From positions 9,230,501 to 9,294,500 of the forward strand of contig JAWIIG010000025.1 in the NCBI GenBank assembly GCA_033557465.1: DNA of 64,000 nucleotides, in the 5' to 3' direction. The notes under the pieces are model-generated. The model had not been told where the DNA came from and did no database searches. It was given only the letters and a program-made list of their open reading frames with translations. Positions 18,507 through 30,270 of the stretch are shown here, in pieces; within the stretch, counting starts at the first letter, position 1, and every line of letters starts with the position of its first letter. This DNA comes from Ichthyophis bannanicus. Lineage: Eukaryota; Chordata; Amphibia; Gymnophiona; Ichthyophiidae. A program made the translations under genes and the position numbers.

Positions 18507-20265
18507 ATGGAAAAACCCGCTTCGGGTTTTAAAAAGTGTTCTAAGTGTGGCTGTACCATCTCCATCACCGACACCCATGAGTGGTGCCTCAAATGTTTAG
18601 GTCCTGACCACTCTATTTCAGAGTGTGTTGCCTGTAGGATGATGTCGAAAAGGGGCCGGCAGAACCGAGCTGCTAAGCTTAGCACCCTTTTTTCCTCCGA
18701 TGCAGTCTCCGTGGCATCGACGTCTTCCAGGGCTTCGTCTTCCTCCCATGGATCTCAGGTAACTAAGCATAAATCTAGCCGGTCCTCAAAGGGTAGATCT
18801 CCTTCTAGACAGTGAGATGTCTCTGGCGTTGCCCTTGAGGGACTTTCACTGGCAAAATTGCCCCGGCGGGAGGCTTCGGCTTCCAAAGCACTAACGGGGC
18901 TCCAGGAGGTTCGCGAGGCTTCAAACTCGGCAGAACTACTGGTGCCATGCTCTGGGGTACCGGCCGCTTCATCCAGTACCAATATCCAAGCATCGGCAGC
19001 GTCGATAGACCAGAGAGTCTTGGCTATTGAACGCAGTCTTGCGGCTCTTCTCACGGCCTCGATGCCCCCTGAAATCGCTTCAGACAATTCAACCGGTACC
19101 AACTGCATCGACATCGGCAGGTATTCTACCGGGACTGAGTCATGCGTATCCATCCAGTATCGACAGATCGGTACTGGACCACTCCGATGCCGACTTCGAT
19201 CGGTACCAGTACCGTGCCTTGCACGATCACCCGGATCGGGGATACTTCGAGTCCTTGGATGAGTCTGAAGAATGAACGTTCTGCCGATGCCAGAGTAATT
19301 CTTCCTGAGGATTCGTCTTCTCCTCAGCGTAGGATGTCTCCACCAGAGGATATTTCCTTTCAGGATTTTATCCAAGATGTGGCTCGAGGTCTTTCCATCA
19401 CAGTGGCTCCTGAAAAAGAGCCTAGGGCAAAGAAATTAGAAATCCTGCAATACCCTAAAGCTCCCAAGGAGGCAGCTACCTTACCTATTCATGAGATCTT
19501 GCATGATCTCATGTTAAGGATGTGGGAAACACCTCTAACCACATCTCCTCACTCTCAAAGACTCGACACCATGTATCGAGTTCCTCCTTGTCCTGGATTT
19601 CAGAAGACTCAATTACCACACCATTCCATTGTGGTGGAGTCAGCAATGAGAAGGATAAAGAGTGCAAAGAGTGTAGGACTCTTGACGCCTTTGGACGTCG
19701 AACCTTCCAGGCTTCCATGCTTGCTGCTAGGATCAGTTCCTATATCTTATATATGGGAATGTTCCTTAAGGAGGTCACAGGAGATTTAGAGCTTATGAGC
19801 CCCCTCCTTCCTGATGATAAGAAGCAAGATTACCTCGCCCTTGTCAAACATGCTCAGGATGTTTCCAAGTTTGTGAATCGTACAGCTTTTGACTGCTTTG
19901 AGTGCATAAGCAGAACCTCTGCCATTGCCATAGGTGCACGTAGGATTGCCTGGCTCCAGGCATCTGACTTGGAAATTTCGATACAGGATAAACTAGGGAA
20001 TATTCCTTGCACAGGAGAGAATCTCTTTGGCAAGAATTGCAGGAAAAAGCTAATGAGATAGATGCTGACATTATCACTTTGGATAGATTGTCTAAATCTA
20101 CAGCTGATCCTGCTAGGAAAAAATCCCCTAAGAAACCATTCTTCAGTAAGAAGAAGTTTTATCCCTCCTATACCCAACACGGGCATCGTTTAGGTCAGTC
20201 TGCCCAAAAGGGACAGCAGCAAAAACCTAGACAAAGAAAGACAAAAGCAGCTAAGCCTCAACCGG
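18507..20265 (+). pseudogene. gag: DIRS C gag, multiply broken
   Basis: Starts at ATG 18507 with the Cys/His module (CSKC...HEWCLKCLG...H...C..C). A TGA at 18813-18815 stops the frame; copy D has TGA at the same place, while B has CGA. Further damage: a frame change near 19262-19275, a ~28-bp deletion near 19670 relative to D, a one-base loss near 20040, and the ~390-bp deletion at about 20265 that fuses the basic gag tail to the RT fingers. Conserved gag blocks PPCPGFQKTQLPHHS and IAIGARRIAWLQASDL remain. Confidence 0.85.
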
Positions 20266-21892
20266 CTCATCAGAGAATTGAACAAATTCCTGTTCAAAGA
20301 GAAATTCAAAATGATTTCTCTAGGAACTCTGCTGCCATACCTTCAGAGTCAGGATTGGCTTTGTTCTCTAGATCTCAAGGATGCGTACACTCGTGTTCTC
20401 ATCCATCCAACTCAACGAAAGATCCTTCGCTTTCTGTATCAAGGGAAGCACTGCCAATACAGGGTTCTTCCTTTTGGCCTGGCCTCTGCACCAAGGGTGT
20501 TCACAAAATGCATGGCTGTGGTGGCAGCATTTATCCGCACTCTGGGAATATTCATCTTCACTTACTTAGACGACTGGCTCATTCGAGCCCCTTCAGAGCC
20601 AGAGGCCAGGATTGCCCTCTCTCGCACAATGCGCATCCTTCGGTATTTGGGACTTGTCATAAACTTCACAAAATCCAACCTTGCTCCCACTCAGTCCCTA
20701 GAGTTTATAGGCGCTCTGCTGGATACCAGACAGACAAGGGCCTACCTTCCACAGCCCCGCTGCCTTTGCATTGTGCAGTTAGCTTCCCAAGCAGTGCTAA
20801 ATCCTCACCTCACTGCTCGGGAAATGTTACAGTTGGCTAGGCCACATGGCATCCACCCTGCATGTGGTTCCTTATGCTCGCCTCCATATGAGGGCAGCCC
20901 AGTGGACCTTATCCACTCAGTGGACTCAGGCATCAGGTTGCCTTTCAGACAAAATAGCAAACTCAGATCGCCTTATTTTGTCCCTCCAATGGTGGCAGTC
21001 ACCCAAAAATCTTTTGGTGGGTTCTCCTTTTCAGCAACCCCCACCTCAAGCCACTCTAACAACAGATGCCTCACAGGTGGGTTGGGGAGCCCACCTGCAA
21101 GGCCTCTCTACCCAGGGTACCTGGACTCCACAGGAGGCCTATCTCCATATCAATCTCCTGGAACTCAGAGCAATCTTCCTTGCTCTTCGAGTATTTCACA
21201 CCCAGCTCAGCTACAAGACAGTCTTAGTTCAAGCAGACAATCAAGTAGCCATGTTCTATGTGAACAAGCAGGGCAGAACAGGCTCTCTGTCGCTTTGCAA
21301 TGAAGCTTTGTGACTATGGGCCCTCGCCAGAGAGCATCAGATTCATCTCCTTGCGGTGTATCTTCCAAGCATTCAAAACTCTTGGGCAGACAGACTCAAT
21401 CGAGTTCTGCTTCCTCCATGCAGACTAGGTGGTCAAACATTTTTCAAATTTGGGGAGCCCCGTACATAGACCTCTTTGCAAGTCCGCTGAATGCCAAACT
21501 TCCCTGGTTCTGTTCCAGAATTACGGCTCAGGGTTCTCAGGCCAGGGATGCTTTCCTCCTCTATTGGGGCCAGGACTTCCTGTATGCCTTTCCACCCATT
21601 CTCCTAATTCCCCAAACCCTGTTCAAGCTTCAGAGAGACAGAGGTCATATGATTCTGATAGCTCCACATTGGCCACGGCAAATGTGGTACCCTCTGCTCT
21701 TACATCTCTCTCAAGCTCCGCCTCTGGAGTTTGGATCTGCTCCAAATCTCCTTTCTCAGGAGGACGGGATGCTGTGGCATCCAAATCCCCAGTCTCTGCA
21801 TCCCAGGGCCTAGTTGCTGAGGGCCTAGACCTTCACGGTCTTAACCTTTCTCAGCAAGTAAAGGATATCCTTTATGCTTCCAGGAAGCCTTC
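20266..21892 (+). pseudogene. pol: DIRS C RT-RNase H, broken
   Basis: RT from LNKFLFKEKF with the catalytic pair in YLDDWL intact (20278-20836). An extra G near 20836 shifts the frame; RNase H continues at 20846-21313 with TTDAS and QADNQ. A TGA at 21311-21313 replaces CGA seen in D. After a small deletion near 21418 the methylase-like part follows (YIDLFASPLNAKLPW). At about 21810 the RT-RNase H frame ends and the recombinase frame, -1 relative to it, begins, then is cut off at 21892. Confidence 0.85.
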
Positions 21893-22290
21893 CTACTGCT
21901 TCTGCCTTGCAATCCTGCAATTCTGGTTGCTCTGGTACCCCTTTAATCTGCAAATTATTGTGCCTTGTTCCGTTCTGTAAGTCTTCCACCTTCATTGTCA
22001 GCCATCAATATCTCGTTTATGCTCCTGCTCAGCTAGACTGTTTCCTCCTGGACCTCCTCAAAGAGGCCTTCCACTTTCCAGCCTAGCTCTAGCATCTCCG
22101 TGTGCAGCTCTTCCATCATTTCTCCCAGCTCATCTTTCACCATGTCAATCTCAGCCTTAATGTCAGCAAACCAGGACCGCAGCTCCTCCTTCGAGATCTG
22201 CATCACTGCTCCCTTCTCTGAAAGGAGATCTGCCAGACGGGGGTGGTCCGCTGAGGCCTCTACATCGACCGCCATATTGTGCTTTTCATG
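21893..22290 (-). mobile_element. L1-like ORF1 N-terminal fragment
   Basis: On the minus strand, 22275-22033 encodes an acidic coiled-coil start (MAVDVEASADHPRLADLLSE, then heptads with KAEIDMVKDELGEMMEELH). After a stop the sequence continues with NNLQIKGVPEQPELQD, resembling the RNNLRI-GIPE start of the L1 ORF1 RNA-binding domain. ORF1 protein binds L1 RNA. The rest of the LINE is missing at the DIRS C junction. Confidence 0.6.
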
Positions 22291-23904
22291 ACCGTCTCCA
22301 TGGCTACCCTCACATGCAAATTCATACTACTGCTACTGCTACTCCTTAACATTTGTGTAGTGCTACACGGTGTACACAGTGCTGTGCAGACACATGTAGG
22401 AGAAACGCCCTGCTCATCATAACTTATAGTCTAGTCAAGATATCGAACATAGCAACTGAGGACTAGAATACGTTGAGGGGAACGATAAGGAAGCAAATAT
22501 GCGACGATGAGGAGGCTGAGGGAATCAGAATCTGAAAGCCTGGATTCCTGCAAGTGAACCATTTTTTTTTGTGTGTGTGGTCTCATCGCTATTTAGACCT
22601 ACCCAAACGAGGTGAGCAAAAGGGGTCAGTGACCACTCTGGGGGAAGCTTATTTTAGCTTTTCACACTCCTGCCTGATGGTGCTCCAGTGGTGTCAGTTC
22701 CTCCCAACTGTCTGCACATTTCTATTTCTAATATGTGGTCATTTGTTCTGTAAGGCTCTATCCATATTTTGCGTATTTGACAAAGGTGAAGTATTTTGTG
22801 AGCATGTAGTTTCTCTATAGGGATTTGTAGCAGTCTGACTTCTTTTCTATTCCCAACAAAAGGTGTGTTGTAAGAACTGATACAGAATTTGCAACGCTGT
22901 CTTCATAGTCTCTGTGATCAGTAAGTTGCAAGGTGTGTGGCCATTATGGGGGAAGGTTCCTGGATGGTCATCTTACCTTTAAAGACTATTCTGAATGTGA
23001 GTACCAGCAACTTTTAGCTAGAAAAAAACACAGCTCAAATTTATATATTTTTAATAATATAATCTTGGTTTCAATGTTTTATTTTTGTTTGGTAAAAGTT
23101 TATTTGGACATATTATTTCTTTGGTACAAATTTAAAATGACAAATGCAAAGAGCTCCAACTGAAAAAGGGTTTTAATAAGTTACGGATCTGATGGTGGCA
23201 TATTACCTTTATTTATTTTTAAAGTTTAATTCATTACCAATATGACATGTGCCATTCAAGGCAGTTGCCAACATAAATATACAGTGGTAAAACATCATAG
23301 CATAAAAATAACATGAAATACACCTAAACATTCTCTCTTTTAGGCATATGCCCATACTTTGCCAGCAAACAGTATCACTTGCCCAGCCATGGCAAACCCC
23401 ATTTATCATCCTGTCACCATGGCGTTTGCAGTTGATTTCTGAAAGAGAGAACTCGCCACTCACTATTCTCATGTCAAGACATTCCACCATTATGGGATCA
23501 CTACTGAGAAAGCCTTAGCCCACACTTGGAAACACTTTGGACTAGCTTGGATGCTCAGTATGCCATTTGTCGGACCTAGGAGTTATTTCCTCAACTCAGT
23601 AACACTGAGTGTGTGTGTAAGAATCACTGACTGAGATCTGTGAAATAAGATTATCCTTGTTCATGATTATTAATGGTGGACCCCGGTAAACAAACTTTTT
23701 TGTACCTGTATAAGCCCCATAATGGGGGTAATTTTATAATAGAATGCTGATATGAGAAGTCCAAAAAGGTAACAAAGTGCCTATGTACCTGTATAAAACA
23801 GGCTCCCAGATTCAGCCCCAGTAGTCTACACATGTGCACACATTTATAATACAGACGTACACTGCAACTCTGCTTCTGTTCCACTCAAAACTATGCCTCT
23901 GAAC
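22291..23904. other. Intron-like sequence, no gene seen
   Basis: AT-rich, frequent stops in all frames, a short GT run near 22570. No exon with a splice context was recognised. Confidence 0.5.
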
Positions 23905-24260
23905 CAATGTTCCCTCTAATTTTCTGTAGGCTGTGTGCGCATAAAATATCAGCTGTGCAGCTTTTGAAGGAAGGTTAAATTTTTGTGCGCCACATAACGA
24001 CACTCGGAGTTATATACTTTAAAATTTGACTACACGTCAGAATACAGTATGTACACCACATTGATTTTAATCAAATTAAATGAGAATAGACGATTACTAA
24101 ATGAAGCGGGAAATTTCTAGTAATTACAATCATAACTTTTAAATTTTAAGACGTCTGTGTGTTCTATCAGAATCAGAGCCGTAATTTTTGTGCGCTCTGT
24201 TGTAAAGTATGTGCGTTCGCTCGGCGAGGTGTGCGCGCGCACAGCTTAGAGGGAACAGTG
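23905..24260 (+). mobile_element. hAT-type MITE with perfect 8-bp TSD
   Basis: Terminal inverted repeats CAATGTTCCCTCTAA and TTAGAGGGAACAGTG-type ends bound 356 bp with no coding capacity. The flanks carry CTCTGAAC at 23897-23904 and again at 24261-24268. An 8-bp duplication is the hAT signature. The same element occurs inverted at 49087-49457. Confidence 0.92.
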
Positions 24261-24268
24261 CTCTGAAC

Positions 24269-24783
24269 CTATTGGGGGTCATTTTAGAAGCATCTTCACA
24301 TGTGAATAGCATTTATACATTGAGCTAGGAATACATGTGTAAATGCAATTTTAGAAAGCCTCTATTTATACATAGAGATTTATACCATGAAGAAATTCCA
24401 AGAGGGCATGAAATCTGTACATGTATTCCTTGTTTTACAAAGGGAATCAACATGCATCGCCAAAAATTTCCACACTGGGATTTACACCTGTTCTGAGGAA
24501 TGAATAGATTTTTCGAAAGTGCTCATTTTGGCCAGGTGAGGAGTAAAAGGAGTTAGTCTCCTTAACATTCTCTAGTTTGTTTCCTTTTCCAAAATCAAAA
24601 TTAACCAAAATTGCAGGCTGTGCGCTTAATTGATACTTATAGGTTTGAAAAATGTCCTGGCTATACATAGAAGTGCTGACATTTGCACATGTAAATTGTG
24701 AAATCACTACTTCCATGTGGAACCTGCCCTGTTGGTTACAGTCAGTTTTCCCACATGTAGATTTGTAAAATGGCTCCTACGGC
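24269..24783. mobile_element. Decayed foldback or MITE element
   Basis: Imperfect inverted ends: GGGGTCATTTTAGAAGC on the left and GATTTGTAAAATGGCTCCT on the right, both with ACATGTG further in. No coding potential. Similar ends occur at 45483-45760. Transposon type uncertain. Confidence 0.45.
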
Positions 24784-26684
24784 TGTACGGGGTGGCAAAC
24801 CACATGCACTCATGCTCGGCCTTTAACGTGTTTTACAGAAGACTCCACATTGAGCAGAGCCTTTTGTAAAATACTGCCAGATTTGAGCATGTCTTAATCA
24901 TCATGTCTCAATTACAATCTCAACGTGCTATATAAAGTGGGCCTTATTGCCTAAAAGTAGACAAACGTTTTCTATGCATGTACATTTTATGTGGGTATAC
25001 AGCCTCACAATTTTATAAAAGTCTTTTTTCTGCATGTAAAACAGACTTTATATGCAAAGAAAGCTTTATGACATTACCCCTAATGTGTACATGATTTATT
25101 TTCCAGTTTGTTGTTGCATAAGAGTCATGCCTGGAACAACCTGCTTAAATTGGTGCATCTTGTTCCATTTTTGGCTATATTGAAGTCTAGCCTTAAAACT
25201 CATTGTTTTGAGGCTGCTTTTAAATACTAAACTCTGGTTTTCTCTGATCATGATTTATGCTGTTAATTTTGAAGTTAACCACATAAATTGTTGGTTTGAA
25301 AATTCAGGGCCAGTGTCCTTGTAACTTTTTACTGTACAGCTTGATGCCTGGCCAAACATTATCTGGATGAAAGTGGGAAGACTTGGAGGTATACTGGGGG
25401 CATGGCTTGAAGTTAATTGGATAGCACCAGATATTCAGCAAACCACAAAAAAGCTGTCCTGAAGTTAACCAAATGACTTAATCCAGTTAACTTTAGGGCC
25501 ACATAGTCAGGGTCCATCTTAACTGCATAAGTCTTCTGAAAATTAATTTGACGTTTACCCTGTGGTTTTTGATAAATGTTACTGAAATAAGAGACTTCAG
25601 GAATTGCATTTATCTTCTGTGTCTTGACTGGATTCTAAGTTCCAAAGAGCAGGGGCTGTCTCTCTTACATATCTATACAGCTGTGTGTGTGTCTAGTAGT
25701 ACTATAGAAATTAGTTAGCAGTAGATTTCTAGAGTATTATTTTATAACACTTACTGAAAGCTGAACTACCTTCACCTAAGCAGGTTGGTAGGTGTATGCA
25801 AGATGTGGAGTTCTTCTGACTCCTATTTCACTGTATTAACACATGATCACCACTCTTAGCAAGTACTTCACATGTACCTGGTGAGGAGAGAGAGTACATT
25901 TTTAGTAGCTCATAGTAACATGATTGTGGTTGGTTGGCAAGGATTAACTTGGGTCACACAGCCTGCCCCATTAATTGTGCTTGTTTAGTCACTGTAGACT
26001 CTCCTTGATCACTAGCCATTTCCTTCCCTCTCCCTAAACACTGACCTCTATATCTGCCCCACACAGGCTTGAATTTTGATCACTGTTTGGTGACAGCCAT
26101 AGGCGATTTCACTCATTTGTCATCCTCTCAGTGAAGCCCTTTTCTTTCGTGCTGCTAGATTTCCTTCCCTTCCAGCATATATCATAACCCCTTATCCTTT
26201 AAGTCCTTTTTCTTTTAAAAATGAAGACATTTTGTTCTCTCTGGAAACCCGATGGAATGTTTCCATAATCTCTTCTAGAGAGTATCATCTGTGCATTGGA
26301 CTGACTTTAAGATGATTGTATAAATATATCACACAAAGGGAGAAAAGCACTAACGTTTGTTTGCAGATGGACCGGAATGCAGAAAAAAAGCAAAGAGCTT
26401 CCAGCAAAGAAAACAAGAAACCATTACCAAACAAAAATGCTGTTTTATTTTTCCAGGATTTCTGACAAGTCATGTCATTAGACAATGTCCCAGGCTTGCT
26501 GTCTGCTTGAGGGAAAGTGAATGGAAATCTGCAGCCTATCCAGATATGTCCGTCAGTCTTAGGAACAATGAAAGCTTTTGCTTTCATTCGCTCACTCCAA
26601 ACCCAAGTGATGCACTTTGGCATTTCCCTGCAGCATTTGATCAGAGCCCTTGCAAGTTCTGACACTTTGTTGAACCAAGATAAG
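24784..26684. other. Intron-like sequence, no gene recognised
   Basis: Sparse sequence with no recognised family. Overlapping open frames on both strands at 26285-26665 (126 codons minus, 101 plus) have no motif I can identify and no splice context that convinces me. Confidence 0.45.
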
Positions 26685-26907
26685 GGAGTGGATCTAGTGA
26701 TTAGAGCACTGGTCTGGAAACCAGAGAAGCCAGGGTTCAGATCTCACTGAGGCTCCTTGTGACTTTGGACAAGTCATTTAACTCTCCATTACCTCCGGTA
26801 CAAACTTAGATTGTAAGCCCTCCAGGACAGGAAATATTTTAATGTAACTTGTTTTGAACTACTAATGGAAAGGCATGAGCTGATAAAAAAAAATAAATAT
26901 TTTATCT
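26685..26907 (+). mobile_element. tRNA-derived SINE
   Basis: A box-like TGGATCTAGTGATTAGAGC at about 26689-26707 and B box-like GGTTCAGATCT at 26734-26744 mark a tRNA-type pol III promoter. The body has a MIR/CORE-like segment (GGACAAGTCATTTAACTCTCC), and an A-rich tail ends at about 26907. Confidence 0.8.
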
Positions 26908-26910
26908 AAA

Positions 26911-27072
26911 AGTGCTGTAAAGGAACTTTGGCCTCTTCTTCAGGTCAACATCCCCTCTAAAGAAGGGCTCTTTCTGTTCTCGAAAACTCATCTACTGCAA
27001 CACTGGATAATTTTTATATTGTGCCAATAAAAGATGTCAACTTACACGGGTTTCAGTTTTCTTTACAGCACT
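26911..27072. mobile_element. Short foldback element
   Basis: Ends AGTGCTGTAAAGG (26911-26923) and CTTTACAGCACT (27061-27072) are inverted copies; 162 bp, non-coding. The CCAATAAAAGATGTC stretch resembles an interspersed repeat tail I have seen in other vertebrates. No clear target duplication. Confidence 0.5.
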
Positions 27073-28406
27073 CACAAAAGAGCTTTCGAGGTGCAGAACA
27101 TATTTGTAAACAAAAACGCAAGTGTTTAGTTAGTGGGCGATGCAGGGGGGGATTCTCATGATGATATTGGAATTTCTTGGCATGTGCTATTAGGCCATTG
27201 AATAGCAGGTTTTTTTAAATTGTTCTTTCAGTGCCCAAAAATATTGTGGCATGGAGTGACTACTCATTACTGGGCAGCAGGAGCATCACAACACAACCAG
27301 TAACTCTTTGAGGTTTTAGAAACACCCACTATGATGGCAGACTCTCTTCCCTCCTGTCTTCCAGGCAGGTAGGTCAATGTTGCCCCATTCTGAGGAAGGA
27401 ATAATCTGTGGGTGATTCATCCAAATATGAAGGCAAATGGGCCAGCATACCACAGGGCTGGACATGGTAATATAAAAACCACATTTAAGCATATTTACAG
27501 CTCAATATTGGGGCCATTCTTTACTGATATGTAATGTTTCTTTCATCTTCAGTGTTCTGTTGCGTGTAGGGTTGCAGACTGACTCCAGATGCGCCCAAAT
27601 CCTGGGTTTGCCCCATTGCATACAGGATTATGTGATTCTGATGTCTCTATTGTATTCCAATGGACAAGCAAGAGTACAGGTCCCTACATGGATCAAGCCT
27701 ATTGGATGCATCTGAGCCAGTTGGCAACCCTAGCTGAGCGAACTGCTGTTAATACCCAATGTTAGAAACTAACAGAATACTGTGAATATTTATGGTGTTA
27801 ACATGTTATGAAAGGGCATCACAGTACTCTAGTGCTCTTCCAGGGAAGTGTTCCTGAATCTAATAAGCTTCCTTATTTTGAATTTTGGAGAGTTAGATAA
27901 GCCAATCATGACTTCTTTCATTTTGTTTTGCCTGTTAACTGTATTTTGTACAGGGTTTGAATGACTTGAGTTCCATGATGGAGCCAAGATCCCTAAGATG
28001 TAAGGTTTATGATGTAATGAACTCTATTACTTTGTGAACACAGTGCTGCAGTTTCATTCCTGGGCTATGCCATCAGCCAGTCACAGTGCTGTATTGCAAA
28101 ATTCAGTTTTCTGATACTAGATCTATCACTCAGTTTTTCCATTTGGCTCCATGTCATCTGAACAGTGTAGGCTGGTCCTGCAGTTCTCCCAGTTGCATGC
28201 ACGGACTCGTAGTTCCAATGTCTCTTAAGAAAAAATGCTGTCAGTGGATAATTCTGCCCATTTCAAAGCTATGCCATGCAGTACCTTTCTGCCCAAAAGC
28301 AGAATCTTGTATTACATTTTTCATATTTTTTGTCATTTATCAAGTCTCCCTCCCCAGTACCCTCTCAGGGAGTCTCACCCACAATATCCTCTTTTTATCT
28401 CCTCAG
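27073..28406 (+). other. Intron upstream of the dishevelled exon
   Basis: No exon or repeat recognised until the polypyrimidine tract and AG just before 28407. Confidence 0.55.
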
Positions 28407-28542
28407 TTCCTCGGATCAATGGACACCCCAAGCTGGATAGACACCGAGACCTGGCGGTTTACGACAGCTCCTCCACAGTGATGAGCAGCGAGCTGGAGTC
28501 CAGCAGCTTCATTGACTCTGATGAGGATGATCAGACTAGCAG
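28407..28542 (+). CDS. DVL1: Dishevelled internal exon, closest to DVL1
   Basis: A 136-bp exon after a pyrimidine-rich acceptor (TTTTTATCTCCTCAG) and before an AG|GTGGGA donor. It begins in phase 1 and ends in phase 2. It encodes INGHPKLDRHRDLAVY and SSELESSSFIDSDEDD, matching, from memory of the family, the linker between the DIX and PDZ domains of dishevelled. NGHP and SSELESSSF favour DVL1 over DVL2 or DVL3. Dishevelled relays Wnt signals from Frizzled to the beta-catenin and planar polarity branches; this acidic, Ser-rich segment precedes the basic region and PDZ domain. The frame is intact and looks under selection, unlike its surroundings. I found no neighbouring DVL exon in the window, so both adjacent introns appear very long. 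Confidence 0.82.
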
Positions 28543-28857
28543 GTGGGAAGCAGCAAGATTATACCCCAGGTTCATTAATCATTTTTGGCAGGATAGTTGT
28601 GGTTGGAATGTAAGGCTTCTCTTGCTCTAGTGAAGAACACCTTTAACACCACCTCCTGTCACTTAGTATCTGATGTGCTTAATTATCCTTTGCTGTTTGT
28701 TTTCTTGACATTTTCAGATCTTAATTCGTGATCATTTGTAACTTTTCTTATCTCCTATTAACACTCTGGATAAAGCTCAGCATAAATAGTGTTTCATATA
28801 CCCTTTACTCATCCATCCAGGAAAGCAAATCATACCCTGATCTCATTCTTGCAGAAT
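28543..28857 (+). other. Intron start downstream of the dishevelled exon
   Basis: GT donor then AT-rich sequence with nothing recognisable. Confidence 0.6.
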
Positions 28858-29142
28858 ATTTATTTATTTATACAGTTTTGTATACCACCTTATCCTTCAA
28901 TCAAAGTGGTCACAACACAATTGGGGGGTATATTTAACACGAGGGGATATGATACAAGAGACATACTTACAGGGAACATGGGCAATGGAGGGTTAAGTGG
29001 CTTGCCCAAGACCACAAGGAGCACATGTGGGACTAGAAACCCAAGTCCTTCCGGCCCAATGTTGCTGTTCTCTAGTGGGATTTGAACCCCCAACCTTCCG
29101 GCCTGAAGTACCTTGCCCCAACCACTAGGCCACTCCTCATAT
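28858..29142 (-). mobile_element. tRNA-derived SINE with LINE-like tail
   Basis: On the minus strand: TGGCCTAGTGGTTGGG (A box), GGTTCAAATCCC (B box), a CORE-like TTGGGCAAGCCACTTAACCC, then a tail with AAGGTGGTATACAAAAC and (AAAT)n. The tail resembles the 3' end of the LINE-like repeat at 45835-46000, as expected if the SINE borrows that LINE's reverse transcriptase. Confidence 0.8.
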
Positions 29143-29860
29143 TAATCTAGTTTATGCTCCGTCTTCAAGCTAATATCAAAGGAAATTAAAGTGGGTCAAC
29201 CATCAATAAAGCTACCTTTAAAATTGAGCCCATAATGGCATTTAAATTCAACTATTAACTAGGGCATGAAGGAGTGCAAGTTGAAAGTTGCCTAAGTGTA
29301 GCTATGGAGTTCCATGATGATTGCTCCTAATCGGATGAGTATTTACCCTGATGCAGAACCAGAAGATATAGAGTTCAAAACATAGCGCTGTGTCAGTTAT
29401 TTATTTACCCACTTGGGATATAGGAATATTGGATGATATAAGTGCAACATACCATTGAACTCTTTTTAATATTATTCTGAAGGTTTTGGATGCAGACCCA
29501 CTTACCGGAGGAGAACCAATTTGTGTTCTATCTTCTTTCTTTACCCCAACCAAGAGTAAATATCTGAACATAAGAATCTTACTCTCCTTCGCTAGTGAAA
29601 GAAAAATCACACAATTTGTTCCTCAGTTAGATTGGCTCTGTAGTATCCATGGGGTTGCCAAAGACCATGATTTGATGATATGAGTATACGTAAACAATTT
29701 TAGGCATTGATATGGTCTTGTTTTTACAATGCAGCATAAACTTACATTTCATATATAGCTTTGTGTGAGTGAAGACCAATGGCCCCAAGCACTCAGCTTG
29801 CTCTCTACAATCCAGAATGGTAAGAAATGATTGTTGACTAGTTGAACTGAATTATGGACA
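29143..29860. other. Intron-like sequence, no gene seen
   Basis: AT-rich, no family recognised, up to the left terminus of DIRS E. Confidence 0.5.
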
Positions 29861-30270
29861 TTCTCCAGGACCAAGCAGGAAGTCAGTCCTCACATATGGG
29901 TGTCATCGATGCCGATGAAGCCCCTGCGGAGCATTTCCCCAGCTTTCTATGAAAGCCTTTGGGAATGCAGGCACGCATGCGCGGTTCCCTTCCCGCCTAA
30001 AGGTGCCATCTTACCTCAGTCTCTCTTTTTCCGAGAAGCCCACCGGACGTGCGTCCTGTCATCCCGGATAAAAGTTTGATTTTTTTTGGCGATTCTCGCT
30101 ATTTTTTCTCCCAGTTCGACGCCGGTTCCCCTCCCGCCGGGTTCGGTACACCGGTATCGAGCCCGATTCTTCTTTTTCGGTTTTTGCCCTTCGTGGCTGG
30201 CATTCGCACCCTTTTTGATTTTTCCCTGGAAGGCCGGTCCTTTGACCTCGCGGGGACTCTTTTTTTTCCC

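Larger units (their letters stand above)
18111..21892 (+). mobile_element. DIRS retrotransposon copy C, truncated
   Basis: Left inverted terminus at 18111-18275 (ATCTCCAGGAACAAGCAGGA, palindrome at 18154-18167), gag, RT and RNase H with several breaks, and only the first residues of the recombinase (ILYASRKPS) before an abrupt join to L1 sequence at about 21892. An internal deletion at about 20265 removes the gag-pol junction and the first ~120 codons of RT. It is closely related to copy D and less so to B. Confidence 0.88.

Noticed and set aside
26285..26665. Overlapping open frames on both strands, considered as a host exon
   Set aside because: No motif I recognise, no convincing splice sites on either strand, low complexity nearby.
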